This document shows, piece after piece, positions 45,297 through 53,606 of a DNA stretch of 64,000 nucleotides. Both the position numbers and the translations under genes were made by a program. Below the pieces are notes generated by a model. That model searched no databases and was not told the origin of the DNA. It saw nothing but the letters and a program-made list of their open reading frames with translations. The stretch's first letter is position 1. Every line of letters begins with the position of its first letter. Source of the stretch: Methylomicrobium sp051061015 (GTDB taxonomy: Bacteria; Pseudomonadota; Gammaproteobacteria; Methylococcales; Methylomonadaceae); assembly GCA_051061015.1 (NCBI GenBank), contig JBPFEG010000060.1:124001-188000 (forward strand), in the 5' to 3' direction.

Positions 45297-46412
45297 TTGA
45301 CGCGAAGTGTAGGCCGAGCGCATCGTTTGAATCCTTCCGATTATTTGCTGATCATTGCCGGTTCCGGGCGTATGCTGGCCGAAGCCGCTCAAAAAATCGG
45401 ACTGAAGGCGCTGGTAATCGACCTTTACGCCGACCTGGATACCCGGGAATATGCCCTTGAGGTCTGCCGATTGCCGTCGCTAGCGATCGAATATGTTGCG
45501 CCAGTTCTGGATGATTTTGTCGGGCGTTACAGGGTCAGCCGGGTCGTTTACGGCAGCGGGCTGGAGCCTTATCCAGAAACCCTGGATTATCTGGATGAGC
45601 GTATGACGGTGTTGGGAAATTCCCCTATTGTATTCCGCAGCCTCCAAAACAAGGTCGAATTTTTTACGGTACTGGCCGATTTGCGGATTCCTTTTCCAGC
45701 GATTTCATTTGTTGCGCCCGATGCAGAAGGTGACTGGCTGATCAAGCCCATGCAGGGACAGGGAGGTATGGGGATTTATCGCCATCAGCAGGGTTCGATC
45801 AAGGGGCTTTATTGGCAGAAATTCCAGCCCGGAACGCCCGGATCGGTTTTGTTTTTGGCTGATACCCAGGATGTCTGCGTAATCGGCTTCAATACTCAAT
45901 TTATCGGCAAATTAAGCGTCGGGCTTGAATTCGTGTTTTCCGGCCTTATTAATCATTCAACTTTGTCATGTCAGCAGAAGGCCCTGATATCCGGCTGGCT
46001 GACTCGATGCGTCCAGCGTTTTGGGCTGAAAGGCCTGAACTCGCTCGACTTCATATATGACGGCGAACGGATATATGTGTTGGAAGTCAATCCGCGTCCG
46101 TCTGCGAGTATGCAGTGTTATGACGATTTGCTGGCAGGTCATATTTCGGCCTGTGGCGGCAGTTTGCCGGATGCGTTACCAAGGCAGAAAGATTTTGCTG
46201 GCTTCCGTGTCGTGTATGCCGATAAAGACTTACGGATACCCGAGCATTTTATCTGGCCCGATTGGGCTCTGGACAGACCTGAGGCGGGTGCGGTGTGTCG
46301 TGCCGGGCAGCCTGTGTGCAGCGTTATCTCACGCCGTAGTATGGCGGAACAGGTGGAAGCTGAGTTGGTGGCCAGACAGCAACAAATTTTCAATCAATTA
46401 ATCAAGGTTTAG
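45297..46412 (+). CDS. ATP-grasp protein of the C1 cofactor cluster
   Basis: About 360-371 aa ATP-grasp ligase. The N-terminal pre-ATP domain is Rossmann-like (LIIAGSGRMLAEAAQKIG), the lysine of the ATP loop is in WLIKPMQGQGGMGIYR, and the metal site is VLEVNPRPSASMQ. Located directly before mch, where the archaeal-type clusters of methylotrophs carry an ATP-grasp gene called orfY. The start is uncertain (TTG 45297 or a later TTG at 45327). Substrate unknown. Confidence 0.85.
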   Translation: MTRSVGRAHRLNPSDYLLIIAGSGRMLAEAAQKIGLKALVIDLYADLDTREYALEVCRLPSLAIEYVAPVLDDFVGRYRVSRVVYGSGLEPYPETLDYLDERMTVLGNSPIVFRSLQNKVEFFTVLADLRIPFPAISFVAPDAEGDWLIKPMQGQGGMGIYRHQQGSIKGLYWQKFQPGTPGSVLFLADTQDVCVIGFNTQFIGKLSVGLEFVFSGLINHSTLSCQQKALISGWLTRCVQRFGLKGLNSLDFIYDGERIYVLEVNPRPSASMQCYDDLLAGHISACGGSLPDALPRQKDFAGFRVVYADKDLRIPEHFIWPDWALDRPEAGAVCRAGQPVCSVISRRSMAEQVEAELVARQQQIFNQLIKV

Positions 46413-46414
46413 TT

Positions 46415-47398
46415 ATGGAATATCAAGCGAGTGTGAATAAATTGACCCAGCCCCTGGTGCAGCATTTAATTGAGAATGCTGACAAGCTGCGGGTGGCGGT
46501 CGAGACTCTCGAGAATGGCTGCACGCTCATCGATGCCGGCATCAAGGTGCCGGGCGGTCTCGAAGCCGGCCGAATCATCGCCGAAATCTGTCTCGGCGGA
46601 ATGGGCAGCGTCACGTTGAGCCACAGCCCTTATACCACTAACTGGCCATTGACCGTCAATGTGCATACCGGCAATCCGGTATTGGGTTGCCTCGGCAGCC
46701 AGTACGCAGGCTGGAGTTTGTCACACGAGAAATATTATGCGCTGGGTTCGGGGCCGGCGCGGGCGATGGCGACCAAAATTAAAGAGGGTAACGAGGAGCC
46801 GGTCGAAGAATTATACAAGGAGCTCGGTTATCGCGACAGCTTTGATTCGACCGTGCTGGTGATCGAGAACGATGCGGTTCCACCGCTGGCGATTATCGAA
46901 AAAGTCGCCGCCGCCTGCAAGGTCGATCCGTCAAAGTTGACGATTATCGTGACGCCGACCAGTTCTTTGGCCGGCGGTTTGCAGGTCGTCGCGCGCGTGC
47001 TTGAGGTCGCGATGCACAAGGCGCACGCGTTGCATTTCCCGCTCGAAAATATTATCGACGGTTCCGGCAGCGCGCCGGTTTGCCCCCCGCATCCGAACTT
47101 TGTGAAAGCGATGGGCCGTACTAACGATGCGATTCTGTTTGCGGGTCAGGTGCATTTATTCGTGAAGGGCAGCGATGAAGCGGCCGAAAAGCTCGCGAAA
47201 GAATTGCCGAGCTCGACTTCAAAAGACTACGGCAAGCCGTTTGCGGATATTTTCAAACAGTACGACTACGATTTCTTCAAGATCGATTCGATGCTGTTCA
47301 GTCCGGCCAGCGTGATCGTGACCGCGGTCGAGTCGGGCAAGAGCTTCCGCGCCGGCAAGCTCGATAATGCTTTGCTGGACCAGTCTTTTGGCGCGTAA
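46415..47398 (+). CDS. mch: Methenyltetrahydromethanopterin cyclohydrolase
   Basis: Hydrolyses methenyl-(dephospho)tetrahydromethanopterin to the formyl form, in the formaldehyde oxidation pathway. 327 aa, full length. Family features: LGGMGSVTLSHSPYTTNWPLTVNVHTGNP, GSGPARAMA, and ASLAGGLQVVARVLEVAMHKAHAL-type sequence (TPTSSLAGGLQVVARVLE). Starts two bases after the ATP-grasp gene and is followed within 8 bases by the RimK-like gene. Confidence 0.97.
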   Translation: MEYQASVNKLTQPLVQHLIENADKLRVAVETLENGCTLIDAGIKVPGGLEAGRIIAEICLGGMGSVTLSHSPYTTNWPLTVNVHTGNPVLGCLGSQYAGWSLSHEKYYALGSGPARAMATKIKEGNEEPVEELYKELGYRDSFDSTVLVIENDAVPPLAIIEKVAAACKVDPSKLTIIVTPTSSLAGGLQVVARVLEVAMHKAHALHFPLENIIDGSGSAPVCPPHPNFVKAMGRTNDAILFAGQVHLFVKGSDEAAEKLAKELPSSTSKDYGKPFADIFKQYDYDFFKIDSMLFSPASVIVTAVESGKSFRAGKLDNALLDQSFGA

Positions 47399-47406
47399 GG
47401 GCATCC

Positions 47407-48324
47407 ATGCGTCGCATCGCCATTTTCACCGATGACCCGGGCTGGCACGGCAGGCAGCTTAGCCTGGCGTTTGCCGAGCATGGCTATCGCGCGGAATATG
47501 TCTCGCTGACCGAATGCCGGTTGACGCTGGCATCCGGCCAGTTGCCGCTGTGGATTCCCGGATTTGAACAGGCTCTTCCCGATGCGGCGTTTGTGCGCGG
47601 CGTACCCGGCGGCTCGCTCGAAGAAGTGGTGCTGTATCTGGATATTTTGCACGCGCTGAAGCTCATGGGCGTTCCGGTCTATAACGACGGCCGCGCGATC
47701 GAGCGCAGCGTAGACAAAGGCATGACCAGCTTTTTGCTGCAGCGGGCAGGCTTGCCTACGCCGCCGACTTGGGTGCTGCGTGACCCTGAGGCGGCGCATC
47801 GAATCGCCGAGGACGAGTTGCAAAATGGCCATTTACTGATCAGCAAGCCGCTGTTCGGCTCGCAGGGTGAAGGCATCCGCCGGCTCGAGAAAATGACCGA
47901 TCTATTCTGGCTGACGTCGAGTCGCGGTGTCTATTACCTGCAGCGTTTCGTGCATGCGGCGGGGCAGGGCTATTATGATCATCGGGTATTTGTGATCAAT
48001 GGGCGCGCGGTCGCCGCGATGCGGCGGCTTGGCAAGTCTTGGCTGAATAATGTCGCGCAAGGCGCAGACTGTGAATGGATCGATGCAAGCGACGAGCTGG
48101 CTGAATTGGCCGTCAAAGCAGCGCTTACACTTGAAATGGATTATGCGGGTGTGGACATCATGCTCGACCGGGATGGTCGTTATACGGTGATCGAAGTCAA
48201 TAGCGTGCCGGCCTGGAAGGGTCTGGAGAGTGTTTGTGATGTGAATATTGCGGCGCTGCTGGTCGAAGATTTGCTCGGCCGCTACCTAGAGCTGAACCGA
48301 TTTCAGCCGGCAATTGAAGTCTGA
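47407..48324 (+). CDS. RimK-like ATP-grasp ligase (C1 cluster)
   Basis: 305-aa RimK-type ATP-grasp ligase, a family that adds glutamate or other amino acids to protein or cofactor substrates. ATP-grasp motifs: LLISKPLFGSQGEGIRRLEK and VIEVNSVPAWKGL. It follows mch, as does orf5 of other methylotrophs. In methanogens a RimK homologue (MptN) adds glutamate to tetrahydromethanopterin; a similar role, or glutamylation of methylofuran, is plausible but not proven here. Confidence 0.9.
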   Translation: MRRIAIFTDDPGWHGRQLSLAFAEHGYRAEYVSLTECRLTLASGQLPLWIPGFEQALPDAAFVRGVPGGSLEEVVLYLDILHALKLMGVPVYNDGRAIERSVDKGMTSFLLQRAGLPTPPTWVLRDPEAAHRIAEDELQNGHLLISKPLFGSQGEGIRRLEKMTDLFWLTSSRGVYYLQRFVHAAGQGYYDHRVFVINGRAVAAMRRLGKSWLNNVAQGADCEWIDASDELAELAVKAALTLEMDYAGVDIMLDRDGRYTVIEVNSVPAWKGLESVCDVNIAALLVEDLLGRYLELNRFQPAIEV

Positions 48325-49175
48325 TGATAGCGTCCGATAGGCTCGAAGCACTCTACCGGGAAGCCTGCGAAATTGAGTTGCAGACGTTCAAACCGGGCAA
48401 TGTGAGTGTTTATGCAGACGGGCATGATATGACCGTAGCTGATTTTAGGTGTAGTGCAAGCGTTAGTGCGGGGCCGCTGTGCAATCCTGCCTATTCGCTC
48501 GGTGAAAAGATCTACTATGCGGTAAAAGCCACGCGAGAGGCGGTCGGCTGCAACACCAATCTGGGAATATTGCTGCTCTGTGCGCCGCTGGTGCAGGCGG
48601 TTGCCGATAAGCCCAAAAGCGTGACTTTGCGACAAGCGTTGAGCCGGGTGCTGGCGGCAACGACCATTGCTGACGCCGACTGGGTTTTTAAGGCGATCAC
48701 GTTGGCTGCGCCGGGCGGTCTGGGCACTGCGGGCGAACAGGATGTGCATCAAAAAGCTACGGTAAACCTGCTCGAAGCTATGAAAATGGCGGCCTCGAGG
48801 GATCGTCTAGCCTTTCAATATAGCACAAATTATCAAGATATATTCGATTTCTCCACAAAAGTGTATTACAATGTTATAAGTGGAAGGATTGGTCGTAATT
48901 GGGCTGCTCTGGCTGTTTATGTTGGATTGCTGCGCCGGTTTCCCGATAGTCACATTGAAAGGAAATATGGCGATCAATACACCGGAATGGTGACCGCCAG
49001 GATGGCTTTGCTTGAGGATGCGCTGCAAAATGCGCAAAGTCCCGAGCAAACATTACCGTTGCTTTATCAAACGGATCAGGAATTCAAGTTGCTGGGAATC
49101 AATCCCGGCACGACCGCTGATCTGACCGTGGCAACCTTATTTACCGTATTGTTGGAAGATAGTTTGAGCGCTTGA
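48324..49175 (+). CDS. CitG-like (triphosphoribosyl-dephospho-CoA synthase family) protein
   Basis: 283 aa. N-terminal EACEIELQTFKPGNVSVYADGHDM matches the start of the CitG/MdcB family (EV..FPKPGLVS...GAH.DM), and GCNTNLGILLLCAPLVQA is the second conserved block. In methylotrophs this is orf7 of the archaeal-type C1 cluster; the cognate reaction is not known to me, though phosphoribosyl transfer would fit. Part of the coding region (48816-48900) is AT-rich relative to its surroundings. ATGA-type junction with the previous gene. Confidence 0.88.
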   Translation: MIASDRLEALYREACEIELQTFKPGNVSVYADGHDMTVADFRCSASVSAGPLCNPAYSLGEKIYYAVKATREAVGCNTNLGILLLCAPLVQAVADKPKSVTLRQALSRVLAATTIADADWVFKAITLAAPGGLGTAGEQDVHQKATVNLLEAMKMAASRDRLAFQYSTNYQDIFDFSTKVYYNVISGRIGRNWAALAVYVGLLRRFPDSHIERKYGDQYTGMVTARMALLEDALQNAQSPEQTLPLLYQTDQEFKLLGINPGTTADLTVATLFTVLLEDSLSA

Positions 49176-49200
49176 CTTCGCTAGGTACAGCTATATCAAT
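49172..49200 (+). promoter_or_regulatory. Candidate promoter upstream of fae
   Basis: TTGACT (49172-49177) with a possible minus-10 TATCAA (49194-49199) at 16-base spacing. It overlaps the end of the previous gene and lies about 75 bases before fae, whose strong ribosome site (AGGGGAA) follows. Probably gives fae its own high expression. Confidence 0.35.
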
Positions 49201-49274
49201 CGTGGACATCCGCTAACAAAGGTAAATCATTTTGATCTATTTTTTTAATTTTTTCTTCACAGGGGAAAACAAGC

Positions 49275-49784
49275 ATGGCTAAAATCAATAAATTGTTAGT
49301 TGGTGAATCTTTAGTTGGCGAAGGCAACGAAGTTGCGCACATCGACCTGATCATTGGACCAAGAGGTTCTGCTGCTGAAAGCGCATTTGCAATTGCTTTG
49401 ACAAACAACAAAGACGGTTTCTCTACTTTGTTGGCTGTTGTGGCTCCAAACCTGATGGTTAAACCAGCAACAATTTTGTTCAATAAAGTCACAATCAAAG
49501 GCGCAAAACAAGCCGTGCAAATGTTTGGCCCAGCACAACGCGGTGTGGCTATGGCTGTTGCTGACAGCGTTGAAGACGGCACCATTCCTGCTGATGAAGC
49601 GGATGACCTGTTCATCAGCGTCGGTGTTTTCATTCATTGGGCTGCTGAAGACGACGCAAAAATCCAAGAATACAACTATAAAGCCACCAAAGAAGCAATC
49701 CAACGCGCAGTTACCGGTTCTCCTACCGCAGCTGAAGTGGTTGCTGGTAAAGCGACTGCGAAACACCCCTTCGCCGCTAACTAA
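49275..49784 (+). CDS. fae: Formaldehyde-activating enzyme
   Basis: Condenses formaldehyde with (dephospho)tetrahydromethanopterin to the methylene form, the entry point of the archaeal-type C1 pathway. 169 aa. Signature: EGNEVAHIDLIIGPRGSAAESAFA, with the catalytic H about residue 17-22 and AVQMFGPAQRGVAMAVAD later. Codon use is strongly biased to GCT, GTT, GGT and AAA compared with neighbours, as expected for an abundant protein. It has its own promoter candidate and a strong terminator. Confidence 0.98.
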   Translation: MAKINKLLVGESLVGEGNEVAHIDLIIGPRGSAAESAFAIALTNNKDGFSTLLAVVAPNLMVKPATILFNKVTIKGAKQAVQMFGPAQRGVAMAVADSVEDGTIPADEADDLFISVGVFIHWAAEDDAKIQEYNYKATKEAIQRAVTGSPTAAEVVAGKATAKHPFAAN

Positions 49785-49811
49785 TAAGCTATCAGCTTTT
49801 AGGCGCACAAA

Positions 49812-49840
49812 AATACCCCACTTGTTGGGGTATTTTTTTT
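49812..49840 (+). terminator. Strong terminator after fae (bidirectional)
   Basis: A 9-bp stem (49812-49820 with 49826-49834, 5-base loop) is followed by eight T. It lies between convergent genes; an A-run on the other side makes it usable also by the HisA-like gene on the minus strand. Confidence 0.85.
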
Positions 49841-49842
49841 AT

Positions 49843-50529
49843 CTACAACGTGGCGAGTTCGGCATGTCCGATAGCGCCCGAATGCAGCGCACTGGCAATC
49901 AACGCTTGCCGGATACCGATTTTTTCCAGCGCTAACAAGTCTTCCTTATTTCGAATGCCGCCTGCGGCAATGAAGTTCGTGCCGGGAAAATTGTTGCAAA
50001 AAGTCGATAGTTTTTCCATATCCGGTCCTGAGCCGCTGCCGACGCGCTCCAGTGTCATGACAATAATATCGTTCGCCCAATAGTTCGGTTTGGTAAATAG
50101 GCTTTCGGCGCCCAGGCATTCCATATTGACATAATCCAGCGATAAAATAATCTCCTTGCCATAAGTTTCAATCAGGTTTAGTGTTTCGTCTTGAAACGAT
50201 TCGCTGCCCAGCACGGTTTTAATATTTGCCGGTTGCTGGTGAACCGAAGGTGAGGGGGGCAAGCCGCTATCGAGCCAAAAGCTTCGTTCCGGAAAACGTT
50301 CTGCCACGGTGTAGATCAAGGACGCATGATTGCCCTTTTTCTCCAGCGCATTCAGGTCGGCAATATAAAAAATCCGAAATTCATATAAGTTCAGATAGGC
50401 GTCTAGTACGTCGAAAATATCTGCTGAAGGACATAAATCCGTATGGATCGGTTGATAGGTTTCGCGCTTGCCTTGTTGGGCATGAACGACCGCTCCGTCT
50501 TTTAAATCGATTACCGGAATGACTTGCAT
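49843..50529 (-). CDS. HisA/HisF-like TIM-barrel protein of the C1 cluster
   Basis: 228-aa TIM barrel opening with VIPVIDLKDGAVVHAQQGKR, the HisA-like catalytic start (D near residue 8), and ending with FIAAGGIRNKEDLLALEKIG, the phosphate-binding loop. It is divergent from authentic HisA, and a separate histidine operon is not here. HisA-like proteins accompany archaeal-type C1 genes; a role in cofactor synthesis is likely. Start taken as the ATG at 50529, which begins directly with the barrel. Confidence 0.85.
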   Translation of the reverse strand: MQVIPVIDLKDGAVVHAQQGKRETYQPIHTDLCPSADIFDVLDAYLNLYEFRIFYIADLNALEKKGNHASLIYTVAERFPERSFWLDSGLPPSPSVHQQPANIKTVLGSESFQDETLNLIETYGKEIILSLDYVNMECLGAESLFTKPNYWANDIIVMTLERVGSGSGPDMEKLSTFCNNFPGTNFIAAGGIRNKEDLLALEKIGIRQALIASALHSGAIGHAELATL

Positions 50530-50623
50530 AGTTTTAAAGACTTCATCCAAATGCGTGTAATTGCAATGATACAATATTCCGTTTGATTGCATTGAGCTCT
50601 GCTTCGATGCAGTTAGGTAAAAA

Positions 50624-51637
50624 ATGGACGACAATGCAAGCCCAATGAAAATTCTGGTATTCGAATACATTAGCGGCGGCGGACGCAATCGGAATGAATT
50701 GCCTGATTCGCTGGCCCGCGAGGGCTTATTGATGCTTAACTCATTGCTCGAAGGGCTAGCGAAAATTCCTGAGGTGGATATTACCGTAATGCTCGATGCG
50801 CGGCTGATGCATGAGCTTGATTCGTCACCCAATCAAATTGCCTTGATTGGACCGCAAGACGACTGTTTTAGCCGTTTCGAAAGACTGGCTAAACAACATG
50901 ACGCTGTCTGGCCGATTGCGCCGGAGTTCGACTCGATTTTATTCACGTTGTGCCGTACAGTAGAACAACTCGGCAAAACGCTGCTGGTGTCTGGTTCGGA
51001 TGCGGTACGGCTGGCGGGGGACAAATACCGGACTTTTCAGTGCCTGATCCGGGAGCAAATTCCGACTGTTTCCACCCGTATGCTGAATAATTCTTCTGTT
51101 TTTTCGGAAGAATGTGTCATCAAGCCGGTCGACGGGGTGGGAGGGGAAGACAGTTATCGAATTTGCGATGCCGACGATTTCGAGCGGATCGTTGAGTCTT
51201 TGCATGGTACGGGAAAGTACATCGTGCAACCTCATCTATATGGCGAGAAAACCAGCCTGTCTTGTTTGTTCAAAAACGGCCGGTCCTGGTTATTGTCAGT
51301 CAATCTGCAGGAGTTCGATATCGTAAACGGCCAGTACCGGCTCGCCGCGATTCAGGTCAATTGCCGCACTGATTTGAGTCCTTACCGGAATCTGGCTGCA
51401 AGCATTGCCAAAGCCATACCCGGCCTATGGGGCTATGCCGGCATCGACCTGATCGAAACGCCTGAGCGTGTGCTGGTTTTGGAGGTCAATCCCCGATTGA
51501 CGTCTTCTTTCGTGGGCTTGAATGCAGCCCTAGGGATCAATGCCGCCGCGCTGGTATTACAGTTATTACATGGCGATCCGATCATTCAATACAGGGCGAA
51601 TAAATCGGCAACCGTTCAAGTCAAATGGAAAATATAG
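50624..51637 (+). CDS. ATP-grasp ligase, MfnD-like (candidate)
   Basis: 337-aa ATP-grasp protein. The start at 50624 has AGG six bases upstream; an ATG at 50645 is the alternative. ATP-loop lysine in CVIKPVDGVGGEDSY, metal site VLEVNPRLTSSFVGLN. It resembles archaeal tyramine-glutamate ligase (MfnD) of methanofuran synthesis in length and motif order, which would suit methylofuran synthesis here; that identification is from memory of the family and needs a search. It is divergent from the HisA-like gene and 10 bases before the hydantoinase-like gene. Confidence 0.8.
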   Translation: MDDNASPMKILVFEYISGGGRNRNELPDSLAREGLLMLNSLLEGLAKIPEVDITVMLDARLMHELDSSPNQIALIGPQDDCFSRFERLAKQHDAVWPIAPEFDSILFTLCRTVEQLGKTLLVSGSDAVRLAGDKYRTFQCLIREQIPTVSTRMLNNSSVFSEECVIKPVDGVGGEDSYRICDADDFERIVESLHGTGKYIVQPHLYGEKTSLSCLFKNGRSWLLSVNLQEFDIVNGQYRLAAIQVNCRTDLSPYRNLAASIAKAIPGLWGYAGIDLIETPERVLVLEVNPRLTSSFVGLNAALGINAAALVLQLLHGDPIIQYRANKSATVQVKWKI

Positions 51638-51647
51638 GATAAATAAA

Positions 51648-52691
51648 ATGATTGGCTGGGATATCGGCGGAGCGCATGTCAAAGCTGCCGTCGTCAACAG
51701 GCGAGGCGAACTGGCCTGGATCACGCAGAAACCGTGCCCATTATGGCAAGGGCTGGACAAACTTCGCTTCGCAGTCGGTGCGATCATGAACGAGATCATG
51801 AACGAGTTACCGATAGATCCTTTTTGTCATGCGATTACGATGACGGGTGAGCTGGTCGATCTGTTTGCGGGCCGCGACGATGGCGTCAAAACGATCATCG
51901 ATACGATGATCGAGCATTTACCGGGAGCTGATCCTCTGGTTTATGCCGGCAAGCAGGGTTTTCTGGAAGCGTCAAAAGTCAATTCGGATCATTATGCCGC
52001 GATAGCCTCCGCAAACTGGCTGGCCAGCGCAAGCTATGCTGCGCAACACGCCGGCAGCGGCCTGTTTGTCGACATCGGCAGTACTACCACTGATATTCTG
52101 TTGCTCGATCGCGGGCGAGTGATTGCGGAAGGCTTCAGTGATTATGAACGCTTGACGACTCATGAGCTGATCTACACAGGTATTGTCAGAACTGCCGTGA
52201 TGGCGCTCGCCGAGAGCGTCCAGGATCAGGGTAGAGAAGTGGGTCTGATGGCCGAGTACTTCGCGACGATGGCGGATGTGTACCGGCTGACCGGCGAGTT
52301 GAACGAAATGCACGACCAGGCCGGTACGGCGGATGGCGCGGAAAAATCGGTTATCGCCAGCGCCAGGCGATTGTCCAGGATGATCGGTTGTGATTTTGAT
52401 TCCGCCGAGTTGCCAAGGTGGCAAAGACTGGCTAAACATTTACGCGAAAAACAACTCTTAAAAATCCGCAAAGGTTGCGAAAAGCAATGGGATAGAACAA
52501 GGCTTCCTGAATCGAGTCCATTCATCGGCGCGGGAATAGGGCGCTTTCTGGTAAGGAGTCTGGCTGAGTCAATGGGGAGGCCGTACCTCGATTTCTCAGC
52601 TTTATTTCCGGCAACGATCAATGAAAGCGGCATGGCTCCAGCCGATTGTGCGCCGGCAGTCGCTGTTGCGTTTCTGGCCGGGAAAGATTAA
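51648..52691 (+). CDS. Hydantoinase/oxoprolinase-like, H4MPT-linked C1 transfer protein
   Basis: 347 aa, actin/ASKHA-like fold of the hydantoinase A family. Opening IGWDIGGAHVKAAVV is the first phosphate loop, LFVDIGSTTTDILLLDRGRVIAEG is the second, and GAGIGRFLVR the third. This is the family annotated as probable H4MPT-linked C1 transfer pathway protein; some archaeal members (MfnF) join the furan and tyramine halves of methanofuran. The start at 51648 has AGGATAAATAAA before it. Stop at 52691 ends the cluster. Confidence 0.85.
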   Translation: MIGWDIGGAHVKAAVVNRRGELAWITQKPCPLWQGLDKLRFAVGAIMNEIMNELPIDPFCHAITMTGELVDLFAGRDDGVKTIIDTMIEHLPGADPLVYAGKQGFLEASKVNSDHYAAIASANWLASASYAAQHAGSGLFVDIGSTTTDILLLDRGRVIAEGFSDYERLTTHELIYTGIVRTAVMALAESVQDQGREVGLMAEYFATMADVYRLTGELNEMHDQAGTADGAEKSVIASARRLSRMIGCDFDSAELPRWQRLAKHLREKQLLKIRKGCEKQWDRTRLPESSPFIGAGIGRFLVRSLAESMGRPYLDFSALFPATINESGMAPADCAPAVAVAFLAGKD

Positions 52692-52864
52692 CGGTTTTTC
52701 CGGGCTTCGCGGCTAATCACAAAATAGACCTCGTATTAGTTTGAAAGTACGTGAGCCTCAGGTGGAAAGAAAATCTTTATGATTTGGGTGGTGTTGCGCG
52801 GTTTTTTGCTAAACTCAAGTCGTTAGAAGCAACTTTTGGCTGGAATAACCGTAACAGGAGCATC

Positions 52865-53518
52865 ATGTTAAAAAACACACCGGCATTCAACCAGGACGCA
52901 CTGAATGCATTTTTGCATTTATGTCATAAAAAAAAATATCCCGCTAAAGCGACGGTGATCAGGCCCGGCGATGTCGGCGACCGGCTCTATTTCATTATAG
53001 ATGGCTCGGTCAGTATTTGTGCTGAAGATGAAGAGGGTAATCAGGAGATTATTCTGGCCTATTTGAACAAGCATGAGTTCATCGGCGAAGTCGGTGTTTT
53101 TAAAGGGACAGAGGTGAGAAAGGTGAGCGTGAGAACGCGGACCGCCTGCGAATTGGCCGAAATTGGTTATGATCGCTTCAAGCAGGTGCTGAAAAAGGAA
53201 TTGCTGGACTATGCGCCTGATCTGCTTTACATGCTCGGCGACCAATTGGCGTCGCGGTTATTGATGACCAGCCGCAAGTTTTGCGATTTGGCTTTTATGG
53301 ACGTGGAAGGCCGGATTGCGAGAACCTTACTTGATCTGAGCAAGCAGCCTGATGCGATTACGCATCCGGACGGGATGCAGTTGCATATCACCCGTCAGGA
53401 GATCGGCCGGCTGGTCGGTTGCTCCAGAGAAATGGCAGGGCGCGTCCTGAAAGAATTAGAAGAAAAAAAATTGATTACGGCGCATGGCAAGACGATCGTG
53501 GTGTTCGGGACCCGGTAA
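52865..53518 (+). CDS. crp: CRP/FNR-family regulator (CRP/Vfr/Clp type)
   Basis: 217 aa from the ATG at 52865 (AGGAG upstream). The C-terminal DNA-binding half is very close to E. coli CRP and Vfr (DLAFMDVEGRIARTLLDL, THPDGMQLHITRQEIGRLVGCSRE, then AHGKTIVVFGTR). The cNMP barrel has G74 E75, and R85 in place of CRP R82, but K86 where CRP has S83 of the cAMP-binding pair. The T and S of the dimer helix (MTSRK) remain. MAGRV in the recognition helix is as in Xanthomonas Clp. Likely a global regulator, with its ligand in doubt. Confidence 0.93.
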   Translation: MLKNTPAFNQDALNAFLHLCHKKKYPAKATVIRPGDVGDRLYFIIDGSVSICAEDEEGNQEIILAYLNKHEFIGEVGVFKGTEVRKVSVRTRTACELAEIGYDRFKQVLKKELLDYAPDLLYMLGDQLASRLLMTSRKFCDLAFMDVEGRIARTLLDLSKQPDAITHPDGMQLHITRQEIGRLVGCSREMAGRVLKELEEKKLITAHGKTIVVFGTR

Positions 53519-53606
53519 ACTGGTCGGAGCGCCTTTCTTCAGTTCATCCTTTCTTGCGCAAAGATCGTGTTATCGGGTGCAAGTTCATTTTACGGGCTGA
53601 CTTTCA

